Assembly (NCBI GenBank): GCA_948474755.1
Contig: CAOLHI010001294.1
Span: 310,001-374,000, forward strand
Origin: Ctenosaura bakeri
Taxonomy: Eukaryota; Chordata; Lepidosauria; Squamata; Iguanidae
DNA length: 64,000 nt
Direction: 5' to 3'
The position numbers and the translations under genes were made by a program. The notes under the pieces were generated by a model. That model saw nothing but the letters and a program-made list of their open reading frames with translations. It searched no databases and was not told where the DNA came from. Positions 45,166 through 57,583 of this stretch are shown here, in pieces. Numbering within the stretch: the first letter of the stretch is position 1; every line of letters begins with the position of its first letter.

Positions 45166-45489
45166 GGTCTAATTGCTCAGCACAGAGTAATCCAGTGGTT
45201 GCTAGTGGTTTCCATGTCAATGCTGCAGTCATTTTGCTGCAGATTTCAGTCACATCTTTGAAGGAGCTGGTAAAGGTGCTGAATCTGTTAAAAAATAGTT
45301 CTGCACATCAGATAGCTCCTTTAAAGTCCAGACTAAAACCCAAGGTAGATTCACTGCCTCACTGACACAGAAGCCACCAGATACCAGTGCAGTAAAGCAG
45401 AGATTGGGGGATATTTTCTTCAGACAGAGAGGTCAAATTTGGCAATTCTCCAACCAAGCACACAAAACAGGTACAATTGTTTTTCAGGT

Positions 45490-46290
45490 ACAACTACTCA
45501 GGACTGCATCTCTATGTAACAGGTTTCAGGAATGCAGAGCAGAATTCAGTGTTATGTACATGCTTCCCCACTTATCTGACAGGTTATGGACTGACGCGCT
45601 GTCAGAAAATGGAATGGGTTGAAAAGTGGAACCTATGGACTATACTTTAGGGAGCATGAAGGACTTATGGAGGCTCATTTAGGACTGACTGTATGCACAC
45701 TGCTTGTAAACTCTCTCAGCTGGCTTAGTGCCTTTTTTTTTACCTTCTCAGCTTGCTTTGCAAGCAGCACACATGTTTGAGTAGGCCTAAGCAAGCCTCC
45801 ATTCTCAAGAAGAACAAATGCAAGAACTGAACCCCTGCTGAATTAATAGCACTTGTCCTTAATTTGGAAGCATCAAGAGAGCAAGTCAGCAGATAACAGA
45901 GCATTGAAAGGGGGGATTTCCTGTATGTCTTCTCAGGAGTTTGTTCCTGTACAACAGCTTTTGGGCATGCAAAGCCAAGCTCAGTTTTACGCATGACATC
46001 TCAGAGAGGATCAACTGTGAAATAGCTTTCAGACATCCAAAGAGGAGCTCAATTGCTGATGTATCAACCATGGACTGAGTCTCTGTGCAACAGCTTTCAG
46101 TATGTCACGCAGAGCTCAATTCTGTTGCATGCTTCTCAGGAGTATGTCCCAGTGTACCAGCATTCAGGCATGCAAAGCAGAGCTCAGTTCCACATCATGT
46201 CTTCCCAGGAGTAAGCCTCAGTGTGCCAGTTAGCAGGGCCATACACTGCATCTCTGTTTCATTCAACCAAGTATATACAAGCCAACTTTA
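45490..46290. repeat. Minisatellite, about 68-bp unit, split by a MITE
   Basis: Units such as tctcaggagtatgtcccagt, gtaccagcattcaggcatgc, aaagcagagctcagttccac recur five times in 45926-46290 with 15-30% divergence. One further unit lies at 45490-45558 on the other side of the MITE. The arrangement shows the array existed before the MITE landed. Confidence 0.75.
45559..45923 (-). mobile_element. TA-flanked MITE (family 2, copy 2)
   Basis: The ends catgcttccccacttatctg and gggggatttcctg are imperfect complements between TA dinucleotides. It is the inverted counterpart of 25546-25912: ggcttatggaggctc there, acttatggaggctcattt here, and acttgtccttaatttg for caaattaaggacaagt. Confidence 0.65.
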
Positions 46291-46973
<683 letters not shown>

Positions 46974-47482
46974 CTATTCTAATAGTACACCTAAAGTGCT
47001 TCTACAAAGTTCTTTCAACTTTTGTGGTGGCAACCTTGGGAAGTTACTTTCCAAAAGTATTTTGTGACATGACTGGAGCAACTTCAGGTTATTATGAAAG
47101 AGGGTGAATAAACCATCCTAAGCTTCATTCTAGGCACCAAAGGGACTATGCAAGGTGCTGAACCCAATTTGAAAAATAGATTCAGCACTTTAGAGAGTGT
47201 CTTAAGAGAACAGGATAAAACAAGGTTATTCATCAAGATTGCTTGTTCTTTGACTAATTACATTATTTGTTACGAGCAAATTTACTTATTAACTTTTTTA
47301 AAAAGCCTGCAAAATACCAAAGACTCCACCCAGAAAAGCAAGATTTTAGATGTAACAAAAAAGTGTTACATGTTGTGCCAAAAAGTAAGAACTATTTTGC
47401 AACTTCAAAAAAAGCAATGCCCCTGATCGTTACTTAACCAAAAAGTAACATTTTATGGTTAAGAGCAGGAATCAAGAAGTCA

Positions 47483-47570
47483 GGTGTTGTTGGACTGCAC
47501 GTCCCATCAGATCTGGTCACCGTAGTGGATGGTGAAGAATGTTGGTAGTTGTACTCCAACAGCATGCACA
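47483..47570. mobile_element. Fold-back MITE fragment
   Basis: ggtgttgttggactgcacgt and ggtagttgtactccaacagc are imperfect inverted arms, like those at 421-535. Confidence 0.5.
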
Positions 47571-47907
47571 TGATTCCCAGTGCTATATTATAGGTAAACC
47601 CATAACTTGCAATGAAGCTACTCTCAAGCCCTCAGCAGTGGTGCAATACTGCCATACAAAATTGTAAGAGTCACCAATGGCATACTAGAGGGTTGGTGAA
47701 AGTGTGGTCCATTGGTTGTCTGTGGTCTCTGAACCCCACTAATGGAGTCCCTGAAGTCCCCTGAGTCTCCCAAGAACTTTCTGGAAAAATTGGCACAATT
47801 TGGAGGCTAGGGTTCTGCCTCCAAAGTGTGCCAAAGCCCCCAAAATGAAGGGGTTTGCTTTCCCCACACCATACCTTCATTTCAGCTTCTGTATCAGCAT
47901 GCTGATC

Positions 47908-49034
47908 AAAGTTCCCCATGACATTCTTGCAAAGAAGCTAGTAAAATGTGAGCCGAACAGGGCTACTGTTAGATGAATTTGTAATTGGTTAACTGACCAA
48001 ATTCAAAGGGTGCTCACCAATAGCTGCTTTCCATCCTGGAGAGAAGTGACTAGTGGGGTGCCACAGACTTCTGTCCTGGGCCCAGTGCTATTCAACATCT
48101 TCATCAATGACTTGGATGAAGGAGGAGAGGGCATGCTGATCAAATTTGCAGATGACACCAAATTGGGAGGGATTGTTAATATGCTAGAGGACAGGATCAA
48201 AATTCAAAATGACCTTGAGAGATTGGAGAGCTGGGCCAAAGTTAACAAAATGAATTTCAACAGAGAGAAATGTAAGATCCTGCACTTAAGCAAAAAAAAA
48301 GAAAAGAAAAAAAAGGAATGCACAAATATAGGATGGGAGACATGTGGCTGGGTAAAAGTACGTGAGAAAGGGATCTAGGAATCTTGGTAGATCACAAGCT
48401 GAACATGAGTCAGCAGTGTGATGCAGCAGCCAAGAAAGCCAACACAATTCTTGATTGCATCAATAGGAGCATGGTGTTTAGATCAAGGGAGGTAATGGTG
48501 CCACTCTATTCTGCTTTGGTTAGGCCTCATTTGGAATACTGTGCCCAGTTCTGGGCACCTCAGTTCAAGAAGGATATCGACAAGCTGGAATGTGTCCAGA
48601 GGTGAGTGACCAAAATGGTGAAAGATCTGGAAGGAGTGGCTGAGGAGTGGCTTAGGGAGTAGGGTATGTTTAGCCTGCGGAAGAGAAGGTTAAGAGGGGA
48701 CATGATAGCCATGTTTAAATATTTGAAGAAATGTCATGTTGAGGAGGGAGTAGCCTTGTTTTCCGCTGCTCCAGAGACTAGGACAAGGAGCGATGGATTC
48801 AAGCTGCAGGAAAAGAGATTCCACCTGAACCTCAGGAAGAACTTCCTGATGGTCAGAGCTGTCTGGCAGTGGAATATGCTGCCTCAGAGTGTGATGGATC
48901 TCCTTCTTTGAAGGTTTTTTAAGCAGAGGCTGGATGGCCATCTGTTGGGAATGCTTTGATGTGTGTTTCTGCATGACTGAATGGGTTGGACTGGATGGCC
49001 CCTGTGGTCTCTTCCAACTCTATGATTCTATGAA
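47908..49034 (+). mobile_element. CR1 LINE, 5'-truncated, degraded ORF2
   Basis: It starts in the RT palm just after the catalytic LDFSKAFD box (caaagttccccatgacattc). It encodes TSGVPQTSVLGPVLFNIFIND and KFADDTKLGGIVNMLEDR. It then breaks at an A-rich expansion (48291-48315) and continues as [20 protein letters not shown] and [20 protein letters not shown]. It ends with gtctcttccaactctatgat and tctatga. Two frameshifts and several stops make it older than 50449-52299. Confidence 0.9.
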
Positions 49035-49138
49035 AAAATGGTGACCATGCCCAGCTGTGCCAGTATAGAGGGGCATGGGATGAAAGCTGACCGTCCCCGC
49101 TGATGAAATACTCAACCTCTGATATAATGGTACCTTCT

Positions 49139-49327
49139 AAGGTTTGTTGCTGTGTGCTTCCTACTTACGGCCATCCTAAGGTGAACCTATCACAGGGGTT
49201 TCTGGGACTGAGAATTTGTGAGGCGCAGAAGGTCATCGAGTGGGCTTCCATGGGTGACTCAGGGAACTGAATCCTTGTCTCTAGGATCACATTCCAACTC
49301 TCAAACCACTATACCACACAGGTTCCC
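49139..49327 (-). mobile_element. tRNA-head Sauria-like SINE, antisense
   Basis: ggtttgttgctgtgtgcttc, ccatcctaaggtgaacctat, gggtttctgggactgagaat, aaccactataccacacaggt. Confidence 0.85.
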
Positions 49328-49967
49328 ACATTCTGAAGTACAGACTGACAGCTCCCCGAAGCAAATTTTAAAAGGCAGTCACCAGTGTTGATACATATCA
49401 ACAAATCAGCTTGAGCAGTTTTGATCTCTATTGGAAACAGGTCTTTTGTAAAACTGGTAGGTCTTAATTGCCTAATCAAGGCCCAACTACCGGGAAATGT
49501 GTCGCCAAGGCAATATCTTATTGCTAGGAAAATCCATTCACATACCCTCCAATCTCAGAAACACTCTGATGCCTTGATCCTGCGAAGTCTGATTCCATCA
49601 TACCACTGAGTGTTACTAATTGCTGACAAGGAAAAGTTGGGCATGGAGTCACCAAATACATTCAGGAAAAGGAGAGAGGATGCTTTGAAGCTCAGATCTC
49701 AGTAACAGGCTTATGGTAGGCCCATTAATCAATCCCAGTTTGATGGCTGCATGTGTGAAAGATCCAGGTGAATTTGCAAAGGCACTTTGAGTATGCACAG
49801 AGGGTTTTTTTTCCAGGACCATATTCTTCTCCAGCATCCCAAGGAGCTTTTCTCATGCAGCCTTAACTGGAGATTCCATGGCTTGAAACTGGCACTCCTG
49901 GCAAGTAAAGCGTGTATGGTTGCCAAGCCACAGGAACTTTTTAAAACAACCTGCAGCCCTGTGTGAG

Positions 49968-50198
49968 CGGGTGTGCATGCCTTCAAGTTGCCTGTTGATT
50001 TCTGGTGATTCCATGAATTTCATAGGATGTTCATAGGCAAGGAATACTCAGAGCTGGTTTTGCCAGTTCCTTCCTCTGAAATGTAGCCTACAGCACTTGT
50101 TATTTTTTAGTGGTCTCCCATCCAAGTACTACCCAGGGCTGACTCTGCTCAGCTACCAAGATTAGATGGGATCTGGTGCCTTTAGGGTATTTAGGCTC
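49968..50198 (-). mobile_element. 5S rRNA-head Sauria-like SINE (best copy)
   Basis: The body and tail lie at 49968-50085 (catgccttcaagttgcctgt, ccatgaatttcataggatgt, aaggaatactcagagctggt). The 5S-derived head lies at 50086-50198: tagcctacagcacttg, ggtctcccatccaagtacta, cccagggctgactctgctca, gatgggatctggtgcc. In the sense direction this covers the 5S A-box to C-box region needed for Pol III with TFIIIA. Confidence 0.85.
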
Positions 50199-50205
50199 CT
50201 ATATT

Positions 50206-50400
50206 ACATTATTGCTGTTGTTGTTATGTGCCTTCAGGTTGTTTCCGACTAACAGCAACCCTAAGATGAACCTGACATGGGGTTTTCTGGGGCTGAGAGT
50301 ATGTGACATCACCCAGTGGATTTCCCTAGCCGATCAGGGAATCGAAACCTGGTCTCCAGGATTGTAGTCTGAAACTCAAACCACCACACAATACTGTCTC
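50206..50400 (-). mobile_element. tRNA-head Sauria-like SINE, antisense
   Basis: attgctgttgttgttatgtg, ccttcaggttgtttccgact, ggggttttctggggctgaga, aaactcaaaccaccacacaa. It begins about 8 bp after the 5S-head SINE, so the two SINE types lie head to tail here. Confidence 0.85.
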
Positions 50401-50448
50401 TATTATCTAATATATAAAAGTCAAAGTTCGTGAGTTTGTCTGTGTCGG

Positions 50449-52212
50449 GCGAAGACCTGACCTCATATGAACTTAGGCTGGCCAGAGACATTAAAAACAA
50501 TAAAAAGGGCTTTTTTAAATATGTCCGCAGCAAAAGGAAAAAGAAGGAGACAGTAGGGTCGCTACGCAGAGAAGATGGCGAATTACTCACAGGGGAAGAG
50601 AAAAGACAGAACTACTTAACACCTTCTTTGCCTCAGTTTTTCCCCAGAAGGATACACTCAACCTGGCAGTTGGGGAGCAGGTGAGGAAGCAGGGGAAATG
50701 AGGCACATAATAGGTAAAGAGGTGGTACAGGAATACCTGGCCACACTGGATGAATTCAAGTCTCCAGGGCCAGATGAATTGCATCCTAGGATATTAAAAG
50801 GGCTGGCAGAGGTAATTTCGGAACCGCTTGCTATAATCTTTGAGAAATCTTGGAGGACAGGAGAAGTTCCAGCAGACTGGAAGAGAGCAAATGTTATCCC
50901 CATCTTCAAGAAGGGAAAAAAAGAGGACCCAAATAACTACCGCCCAGTCAGCCTGACATCAGTACCCGGAAAGATCCTGGAGCAGATCATTAAGCAGTCA
51001 GTTTCTAATCATTTAGAAAGCAATGCGGTAATCAAGAGAAGTCAACATGGATTTCTCAAAAATAAGTCATGCCAGACTAATCTTATCTCTTTTTATGATA
51101 GAGTTACTAGCTTGATAGATGAAGGAAATGCTGTGGATGTAGCATATCTCGATTTCAGTAAGGCCTTCGACAAAGTTCCCCACGACATTCTTGCAAAGAA
51201 GATAGTTAAATGTTGGCCGGACTGAGCTACTATTAGTTGGATTTGTAATTGGTTGACCGATCGAACCCAAAGGGTGATCACGAATGGCTGCTTTTCATCC
51301 TGGAGGGAAGTGACTAGTGGGGTGCCACAGGGTTCTGTCCTGGGCCCAGTGCTGTTCAATATTTTTATCAATGACTTGGATGAAGGAATAAAGGGCATGC
51401 TCATCAAATTTGCAGATGACACCAAATTGGGAGGGGTTGCTAATACGCCAGAGGACAGGATCAAAATTCAAAATGACCTAGATAGGTTGGAGAGCTGGGC
51501 CAAGGTGAACAAAATGAAATTCAACAGAGAGAAATGTAAGGTCCTACACTTAGGTAGAAAAAATGGAATACACAAATATAGGATGGGGGACACGTGGCTG
51601 GATAGCAGTACGTGTGAAAGGGATCTAGGAGTCTTCATAGACCACAAGCTGAACATGAGTCAGCAGTGTGATGTGGCAGCCTAGAAAGCCAATGCAATTC
51701 TTGGCTGCTTCAATAGGAGTATGGTGTCTAGATCGAGGGAGGTACTGGTACCACTCTACTCTGTTTTGGTTAGACCCCATCTTGAATACTGTGTCCAGTT
51801 CTGGGCACCCCAATCCAAGAAGGATATTGACAAGCTGGAGCAAGTCCAGAGGAGGGCGACCAAAATGGTGAGAGGCCTGGAAGCCATGCCCTATGAGGAT
51901 AGACTTAGAGAGCTGGGTATGTTTAGTCTGCAGAAGAGAAGGCTAAGAGGGGACATGATAGCCATGTTTAAATATTTGAAGGGATGCCACGTAGAGGAAG
52001 GAGAGGGCTTGTTTTCTGCTGCTCCAGAGACCAGGACAAGGAGCAATGGATTCAAGCTGCAGGAAAGGAGATTCCACCTGAACCTCAGGAAGAACTTCCT
52101 GACGGTCAGGGCTGTCCGACAGTGGAATGTGCTGCCTCGGAGTGTAGTGGAGTCTCCTTCCTTGGAGGTTTTTAAGCAGAGGCTTGATGGCCATCTGTCA
52201 GGAGTGCTTTGA
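50449..52212 (+). pseudogene. CR1 ORF2 reverse transcriptase, one frameshift and two stops
   Basis: Frame breaks are few: a shift between 50684 and 50698, TGA at 51223-51225 (after KIVKCWPD), and TAG at 51682-51684 (after QQCDVAA). From 50698 to 52212 the rest stays in one frame. RT motifs are FKSPGPDELHPRIL, DWKRANVIPIFKKGKKED, NYRPVSLTSV, VAYLDFSKAFDKVPHDIL, TSGVPQGSVLGPVLFNIFI and IKFADDTKLGG, so the catalytic Asp residues are intact. The C-terminal part runs to [13 protein letters not shown]. The endonuclease domain is lost by truncation. Confidence 0.92.
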
Positions 52213-52299
52213 GGGTGTTCCTGCATGGCAGGGGGTTGGACTGAATGACCTTTGTGGTCTCTTCCAACTCTAGATTTCTATGATTCTATGATTCTATGA
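50449..52299 (+). mobile_element. CR1 LINE, longest copy, with 3' octamer repeats
   Basis: It covers the last third or more of CR1: the segment before RT, the full RT, the C-terminal domain and the 3' UTR. It ends in ctatgattctatgattctat, the (ATTCTATG)n repeat that marks true CR1 termini. The 5' truncation is normal for CR1, because target-primed reverse transcription often stops early. Confidence 0.93.
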
Positions 52300-52597
52300 A
52301 TCCTGGGGTTAGCAGTTTAGGGAGGGGCCTTTAGAATTCTCAGCCGTAAGAGCTCTTGGGCCTGGCTGCTTGCTATCGAAATGAGGCCTAGCAGCAAGGA
52401 GGAGGGCAGTATATTCTCTCAGGAACCCAAACTCTGTATGTTAAGAACTCTGAATACAGACTGGATTGGGGAATCTGGGGAAAAATTACAGGTATTGGAC
52501 AAGATAGTTTGGGGAATTAGAAACACAGGATCTCAAAACTTTCTAACAAGTATTGCCTGTGAGAAAATAAAAAACTGGGCAACATCAAGTATATATG

Positions 52598-52640
52598 CTA
52601 GTATTATATATTATTATTATTATTATTATTATTGTTATTA
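52598..52640. repeat. (ATT)n microsatellite
   Basis: About eleven TAT/ATT units, just before an L2-like tail. Confidence 0.85.
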
Positions 52641-52945
52641 ATGTGGCCAAAAGAGCTTTTAATTGAGTGGGTGTTTTTATTTATTTTTATGTTTTTATCT
52701 TTTTTTAACCATGTTTTAATTGTGCATTACATTGTTTTAACCTTATGGTTTTTAAACAAACTATTGCTTAATTGTTTATTAACTTCTGTTTGAACAAGTT
52801 TTAAATTGTATTCTGTTTATATACATGCATACCTAAACATACACATATTTGGCTGTTGAGCACCAAGTATGTTTGTAAGTCACCTCAGATCTCGTATAAT
52901 GAGAAAGTTACAATATAAATTTAATAAATAAAGTATTATTATTAC
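52641..52945 (+). mobile_element. L2-like LINE 3' end
   Basis: T-rich 3' UTR ending in gtaagtcacctcagatctcg, ttacaatataaatttaataa, ataaagtattattatt. Similar in style to 36230-36703 and to a short tail at 62940-62998. Confidence 0.45.
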
Positions 52946-53077
52946 TACCACTACTACTGCTACTAATAATAATATCCTTCCTTTTACCTAACATAGGAAT
53001 GCACAGTGAGTTAACAAAGTTAGAAGAAATACAGACTCAAACACATACAAGCACATCAGCAAATTATACTAGATACC

Positions 53078-53300
53078 CAGCATGGAGCCATGATCTGAGT
53101 GCCGGACTAGACCTCTGGGTTCAAATCTCCACTCAGCCATGGAAATCTACTGGGTGATTTTGGGCATGCTACATCCTCTCAGCCTCAGAGCAAGCAACAG
53201 TGAACCTCCTCTGGATAATTTTTTCCAAAAAAAATAAAAACCCTAAGAGAAAGTTGCCATAAGTTGGAGTCAAGTTGCAGGCATATAAGAACAACAACAA
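53078..53300 (+). mobile_element. tRNA-head Sauria-like SINE
   Basis: cccagcatggagccatgatc, gggttcaaatctccactcag, tctcagcctcagagcaagca, then ccataagttggagtcaagtt, gcaggcatataagaacaaca. A small A-rich expansion lies near the tail. All segments are present. Confidence 0.85.
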
Positions 53301-54167
53301 TCCTGCTAAGCTGGATTCCTTGCATCCCACCAACATCTGGAGGGCATAAGCTGCCCGTTCTTGGTGATAACATGTACAGTCTTGTGACCTTCTGCATGTA
53401 AGCAGAGAGAGAGACAGAAGTGCATCCAGAACAGCAGTTTTGACTAGTACAGGGCAGAGATCCCTTTAAAATGCCCCTTCTTTTGAATCTCAAAAACATT
53501 CCCTTTGACTTTCGCACCCCTCTCATTTATTCCCACTCTACTGTCAGGGATCCAGTTTAAAAAAAAACAAACATTCCCAGCTAGCTTCTAGAAGCATCAG
53601 AGGAACATTCCGGGGAGGGGGTGGAATGACAAACCAGTCCCCCACATTTCTGATCTCTAAACCCTCTCTCAACAGAATTCTTTTACTGTTACTCAGTTAG
53701 TACTGGATCACCACTGAGAGAACGGCAAACAAAATGATGAAAGGACAAAGAATTGAGTTTGATGCCTCCTTAATTCTAGTGTAGCAAAGAAAGCAGCAAA
53801 TTGTTCCTCAGACAACCCAGATTTGGCCCTGTGGCCTGCTGTGGCTGTGGCTGAATGTTGCATAGGCCAATTGTTTTTTCCTTTGTTTCCTTCTCTCTGT
53901 TCTTCTCTTTTGAGCATGTGTCTTTTCCTCCTTCTCTCTCTGACCACATTGCTTCTTCTAACTTTATGCTTTTCTTTTAAAAAAGATACATGCTCATCTA
54001 TGTTGGCATCATCCACTTGAGGCTGGGGTATAACATGAATACAGGTGCCTCAACCTGAAAGGGTTTTTTTTTTGCCCTGATGCAGAATTCTATGTCACTC
54101 CAAACCTTGCTTATTTCAAGAACAGCCTGGCATAATTCAAAAGCTGGCATACCTCTGTTTTTAACTA

Positions 54168-54656
54168 CAGTCGGCCCTCCACATTTGTGGGTTTGTCTTT
54201 CATATATTTATTATTTGTGAGTTTCTTCAAACTCTGCCCCTCCACCTGAGGCACTTCTTTTCCAGGAGAACCTTCCTTCCTGGCAGCTCTGATCAGGCTG
54301 TGCAGCCTACAAAAACTGCCTCTGGTCTTCCTCCACCACCATCACCACCAGCAGCCACTGCCTGGCCAGGTAAGGATGACTCACAGAGCAATTTCTCAGT
54401 CCCACAAATCCTTACCTGATGCCTTCCCCAAACCCAAGGAAGGAGATGGGTGATAGAGAGGAAGCATAGTGCCACCATGCTGACCCACTCCCTTCCCTTG
54501 CTTTTCTCTGACCTGATTTGAACCCTGGGTGCTGTTTTCCCCACCACACCTCAGCCCTCTTTCCACAGGCACACGCACACATTTTGATATGTGCAATTTT
54601 TCTACTTTTGTGAGGGTCCTGTACCTCTAACCCTAGCAAATGTGGACAACCAACAG
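54168..54656 (-). mobile_element. Tigger/pogo-like MITE, copy 2
   Basis: Between TA dinucleotides, starts cagtcggccctccacatttg and ends aaatgtggacaaccaacag. The interior is the inverse of copy 1 (ccaccacacctcagccctct, acacgcacacattttgatat). Confidence 0.75.
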
Positions 54657-55821
54657 TATATTGTAATCATTTTAATTTGAAAGCCAACTTGAATCCTAAT
54701 CTTCGGGAAAAGGTTGGGTTCATAATAATAACAACACCTCCAATAAACAGTACCAGAAGCTCAGACTGTACCAAAAGACCCCATCTTCATTCTTAACTTT
54801 CCATATTCCCAACCCTTTATACATCTAATCCTTGAACTGAATTGTATAGGTGAGATTGTTCTTGTCTCCCCACCACATGCACTGTGAAAATTAGAAGTCT
54901 CGGGGTGCCATGTATCAACAGCGCATGGGAAGTGCTTGTTTGTTTCTCTGTATGTACCTTAGCTGTATTTCACTTTTATGCTCCTATATTTCATGAGCCT
55001 CCAGGATATGTGGTAGATTAGATTGTGATGGTGTGTGTTTGTTTTGTTTTTTCATTTTAGGGCGGGATTAATATGCCAAACCCCTATAATTCAGAAAATT
55101 ATGGATTGAAATATTTGAAGAAATACATCAAGAGGAACCATATTAAATAAAACAAAACATACAAAACCAAAGAAAGAAACAATGTATTTTTTTTCTTTTC
55201 TGTAAATGGAAATGTAACGGTGATTTTTTTTGGTAAATGGAAACAAAGAAGATTCAACTGGAGAATATAAATATGGAAGTGGGGAGGGAGGGTGGGATAT
55301 ATCTGTTACTTGGGTATATCCACTTGGTTTTTTTATGTAATTAAATGTTTAATAAAAATATATAATAATAAAGATATGTAAATCATACAAAAAAATTAAA
55401 CAAAACAAAACAAAAACTCTCAGTTCAATTCTTTTTGACAATCTGGTGGAAAAACTGAAAAGAGGAATCTCAAAAGGGGGAAGGATGCTTGGGAACAAGA
55501 GTGAGATCCAGTTTGTAACAGCTGCACTTTCCTTCTTCCAAAACCAGACAAGATCCAGCTGATGCTGGAGCTTGGAGGCACACTGGTAAATTTTCACCTA
55601 TGATTTAAAACAGGGCTAGACAACTTCCAGGGATTAAGGAGATGCCTTCTGATCACTTCCAGTTTTGAACCCCGCTCTCACCTTTAAAAGAGTTGGGAGG
55701 ACTGGCCCCAAAACAATCCTTTCTTCAGACTTCTGGAGGCATAACTTTTTAGGCTAATTTTATCTACGGTTGGGGCTCTGGGGCCTGCATGCTTCATTCT
55801 GCCCACAGCTGGGTCTCTTCC

Positions 55822-56105
55822 ACACTACACATGATGCTACTTTAACCACCATGGTTCAGTCCTCTGGTATCCTGGGATCTGCAGTTTGTTACAGCGATTC
55901 TATCACACATCTTGACAAGAGTTGCTCAGAGGAGGTTTGCCCTTGCCTTTCTCTGAGACTGAGAAAGTACGACAGTTTAAGGAAGAGTGTTTGAATTCTC
56001 AGCCAAAGAGCGCTACTGCCTCCCCAGACCACAAACCCCAGAATTCCTCAGGATGCAGCCATGGCAACTGAAGTGGAATTGAAATAAAATGATACCTGTG
56101 TAGTG
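55822..56105. mobile_element. Fold-back MITE split by a SINE
   Basis: Left arm 55822-55893 (cacactacacatgatgctac, ctggtatcctgggatctgca, gtttgtt) and right arm 56020-56105 (cagaccacaaaccccagaat, tcctcaggatgcagccatgg) are inverted complements. Between them sits an antisense SINE piece (55896-56012). Confidence 0.6.
55896..56012 (-). mobile_element. tRNA-head SINE fragment inside MITE
   Basis: cttgacaagagttgctcaga, ggaggtttgcccttgccttt, ctctgagactgagaaagtac. The SINE 3' tail and the head are truncated. Confidence 0.7.
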
Positions 56106-56363
56106 GGCCCTTGGTGTGATAGTAAGCAGTGAAGGCATACAGAAGTGGCCAAAAAGACTGAGTGTTGTGCATGCAAATCTACAACCCTAAGGCTTCCACA
56201 TGGAGCTCTCCTAGTGTACACAGTGTTTTCCACCTTACCAAATTTTTTAGGGTGTGGGGAAAGAACCCCCTTTAGAACAGAGCTGCTATTAAGGCTTATC
56301 TAGGAAGGCTCTCTTCAAAGAAGACAAGAGAATTGTAGATGATTTGGCTATTTTTTGGGGGGG

Positions 56364-56405
56364 AGTGTGTGTGTGTGCGTGTGTGCGTGCACACACACAC
56401 ACACA
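56364..56405. repeat. (GT)n-(AC)n palindromic microsatellite
   Basis: gtgtgtgtgtgcgtgtgtgc is followed directly by gtgcacacacacacacacac, so the two halves are complementary. Confidence 0.9.
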
Positions 56406-57429
56406 AGCACTGAGTTTTCAAACTAGGAGATGGAGGAGAATAGCTCCCAGAACAGCAGTAAGAATATCCACATTTCCTTTTGCTGAGTGAGCAAGAGGTG
56501 GGGAAGAACAGTGACAATATTTGATACTGATGAAGGGCTTAATAATGCTTCTACAATACCCAGAGCGGAGATTCTAGCCTGCCTGATAGCATTGCCTGTT
56601 TGCCTGACAGTATGAGGCAGATGGTGGATCCTTGGCACTTTGCACAAGCGTAGGGAAGCCCCATCCAGCAACCCCAAAGCACCTGTTTGAAAAGACAAGC
56701 CAGCCTTTAATTAAAAATGGCTTCCCCTAAGTTTCATCTTCAGCCAACACACTCTCCTGCGCCCACTTGCCTTACAGGCAGCGATCTGTGGAGGTTGGCA
56801 GATGGGAGTCTCTGGATACACAGGACTAGGATGGAGAATTTAAACTCAGCAGGTAGCATTCTTGGGCTGAGTGCCCATAAAGTTCCTTTTAATTCAGTGC
56901 CCCCTGCAAGCCTTTATGGTTGAGACTGAGAAACAAGAAAGCAGTGGCACACTTGTGTCCCGTCTGAAATCCAGACTCACTTTCTGAGTTCCAGAACCAG
57001 ATCCTACAGGAAGTAGTTTTATAGAGAGGCTCTGGGTTCAAGTCTACTTGGAAGCACAATGGAGGCCCTGAAGTTTTGTCTTTCCTTAAGCAGAGATATG
57101 AAGGGGTCAGGTGTGACTAGTTGGAAGTACGCTCTGCATACCCTCAGAGGTTTCAGGGACAAGATAAGATGATAAGACTTAGCCTTAAAGCAAGATCCAT
57201 TCCAAGGACTGGCAACCAAGAAATAGTTCAAATTAACCTATGCTTACAGATGAAAACTAAAGCACCAACAGAACACCCCAATACAGGGGCTAAGGAACTG
57301 GGTGACAAATCAGGAGGTCCATGGTTCAAATCCTGCCTTTGCCATGAGTTTATTAAGTAGCCTCAGCAAAGACGTTCTCTTTTATACTCAGCCTCTACCC
57401 ACAGCACCACAGTATGAGGAGTTAATCAT

Positions 57430-57583
57430 AATTGTTGCCTTCAAGTCATTCCTGACTTAGGTTGACCCTAAGGTGAACCTATCACAGGGCTTTCCAGGGC
57501 TGAGAGAGGGCTTCCATGGCTGAGCGGGAATTGAACCCAGTCTCCAGGGTGGTAGTCCAATACTCAAACCACTACACCATGCT
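57430..57583 (-). mobile_element. tRNA-head Sauria-like SINE, antisense
   Basis: attgttgccttcaagtcatt, ttgaccctaaggtgaaccta, gctttccagggctgagagag, actcaaaccactacaccatg. The middle is slightly shortened. Confidence 0.85.

Noticed and set aside
50086..50198. A functional 5S rRNA gene
   Set aside because: Only a diverged 5S-like segment attached to a SINE body and tail, repeated with the same body at 27388 and 30920.
51625..51871. Extra proteins opposite or out of frame to CR1 ORF2
   Set aside because: They recur at each CR1 copy because they are alternative-frame readings of the same RT sequence.
53708..54016. A Lys/Arg-rich 102-residue minus-strand ORF
   Set aside because: It derives from a pyrimidine-rich stretch, has no recognised domain, and lies in the KCNN3 intron.
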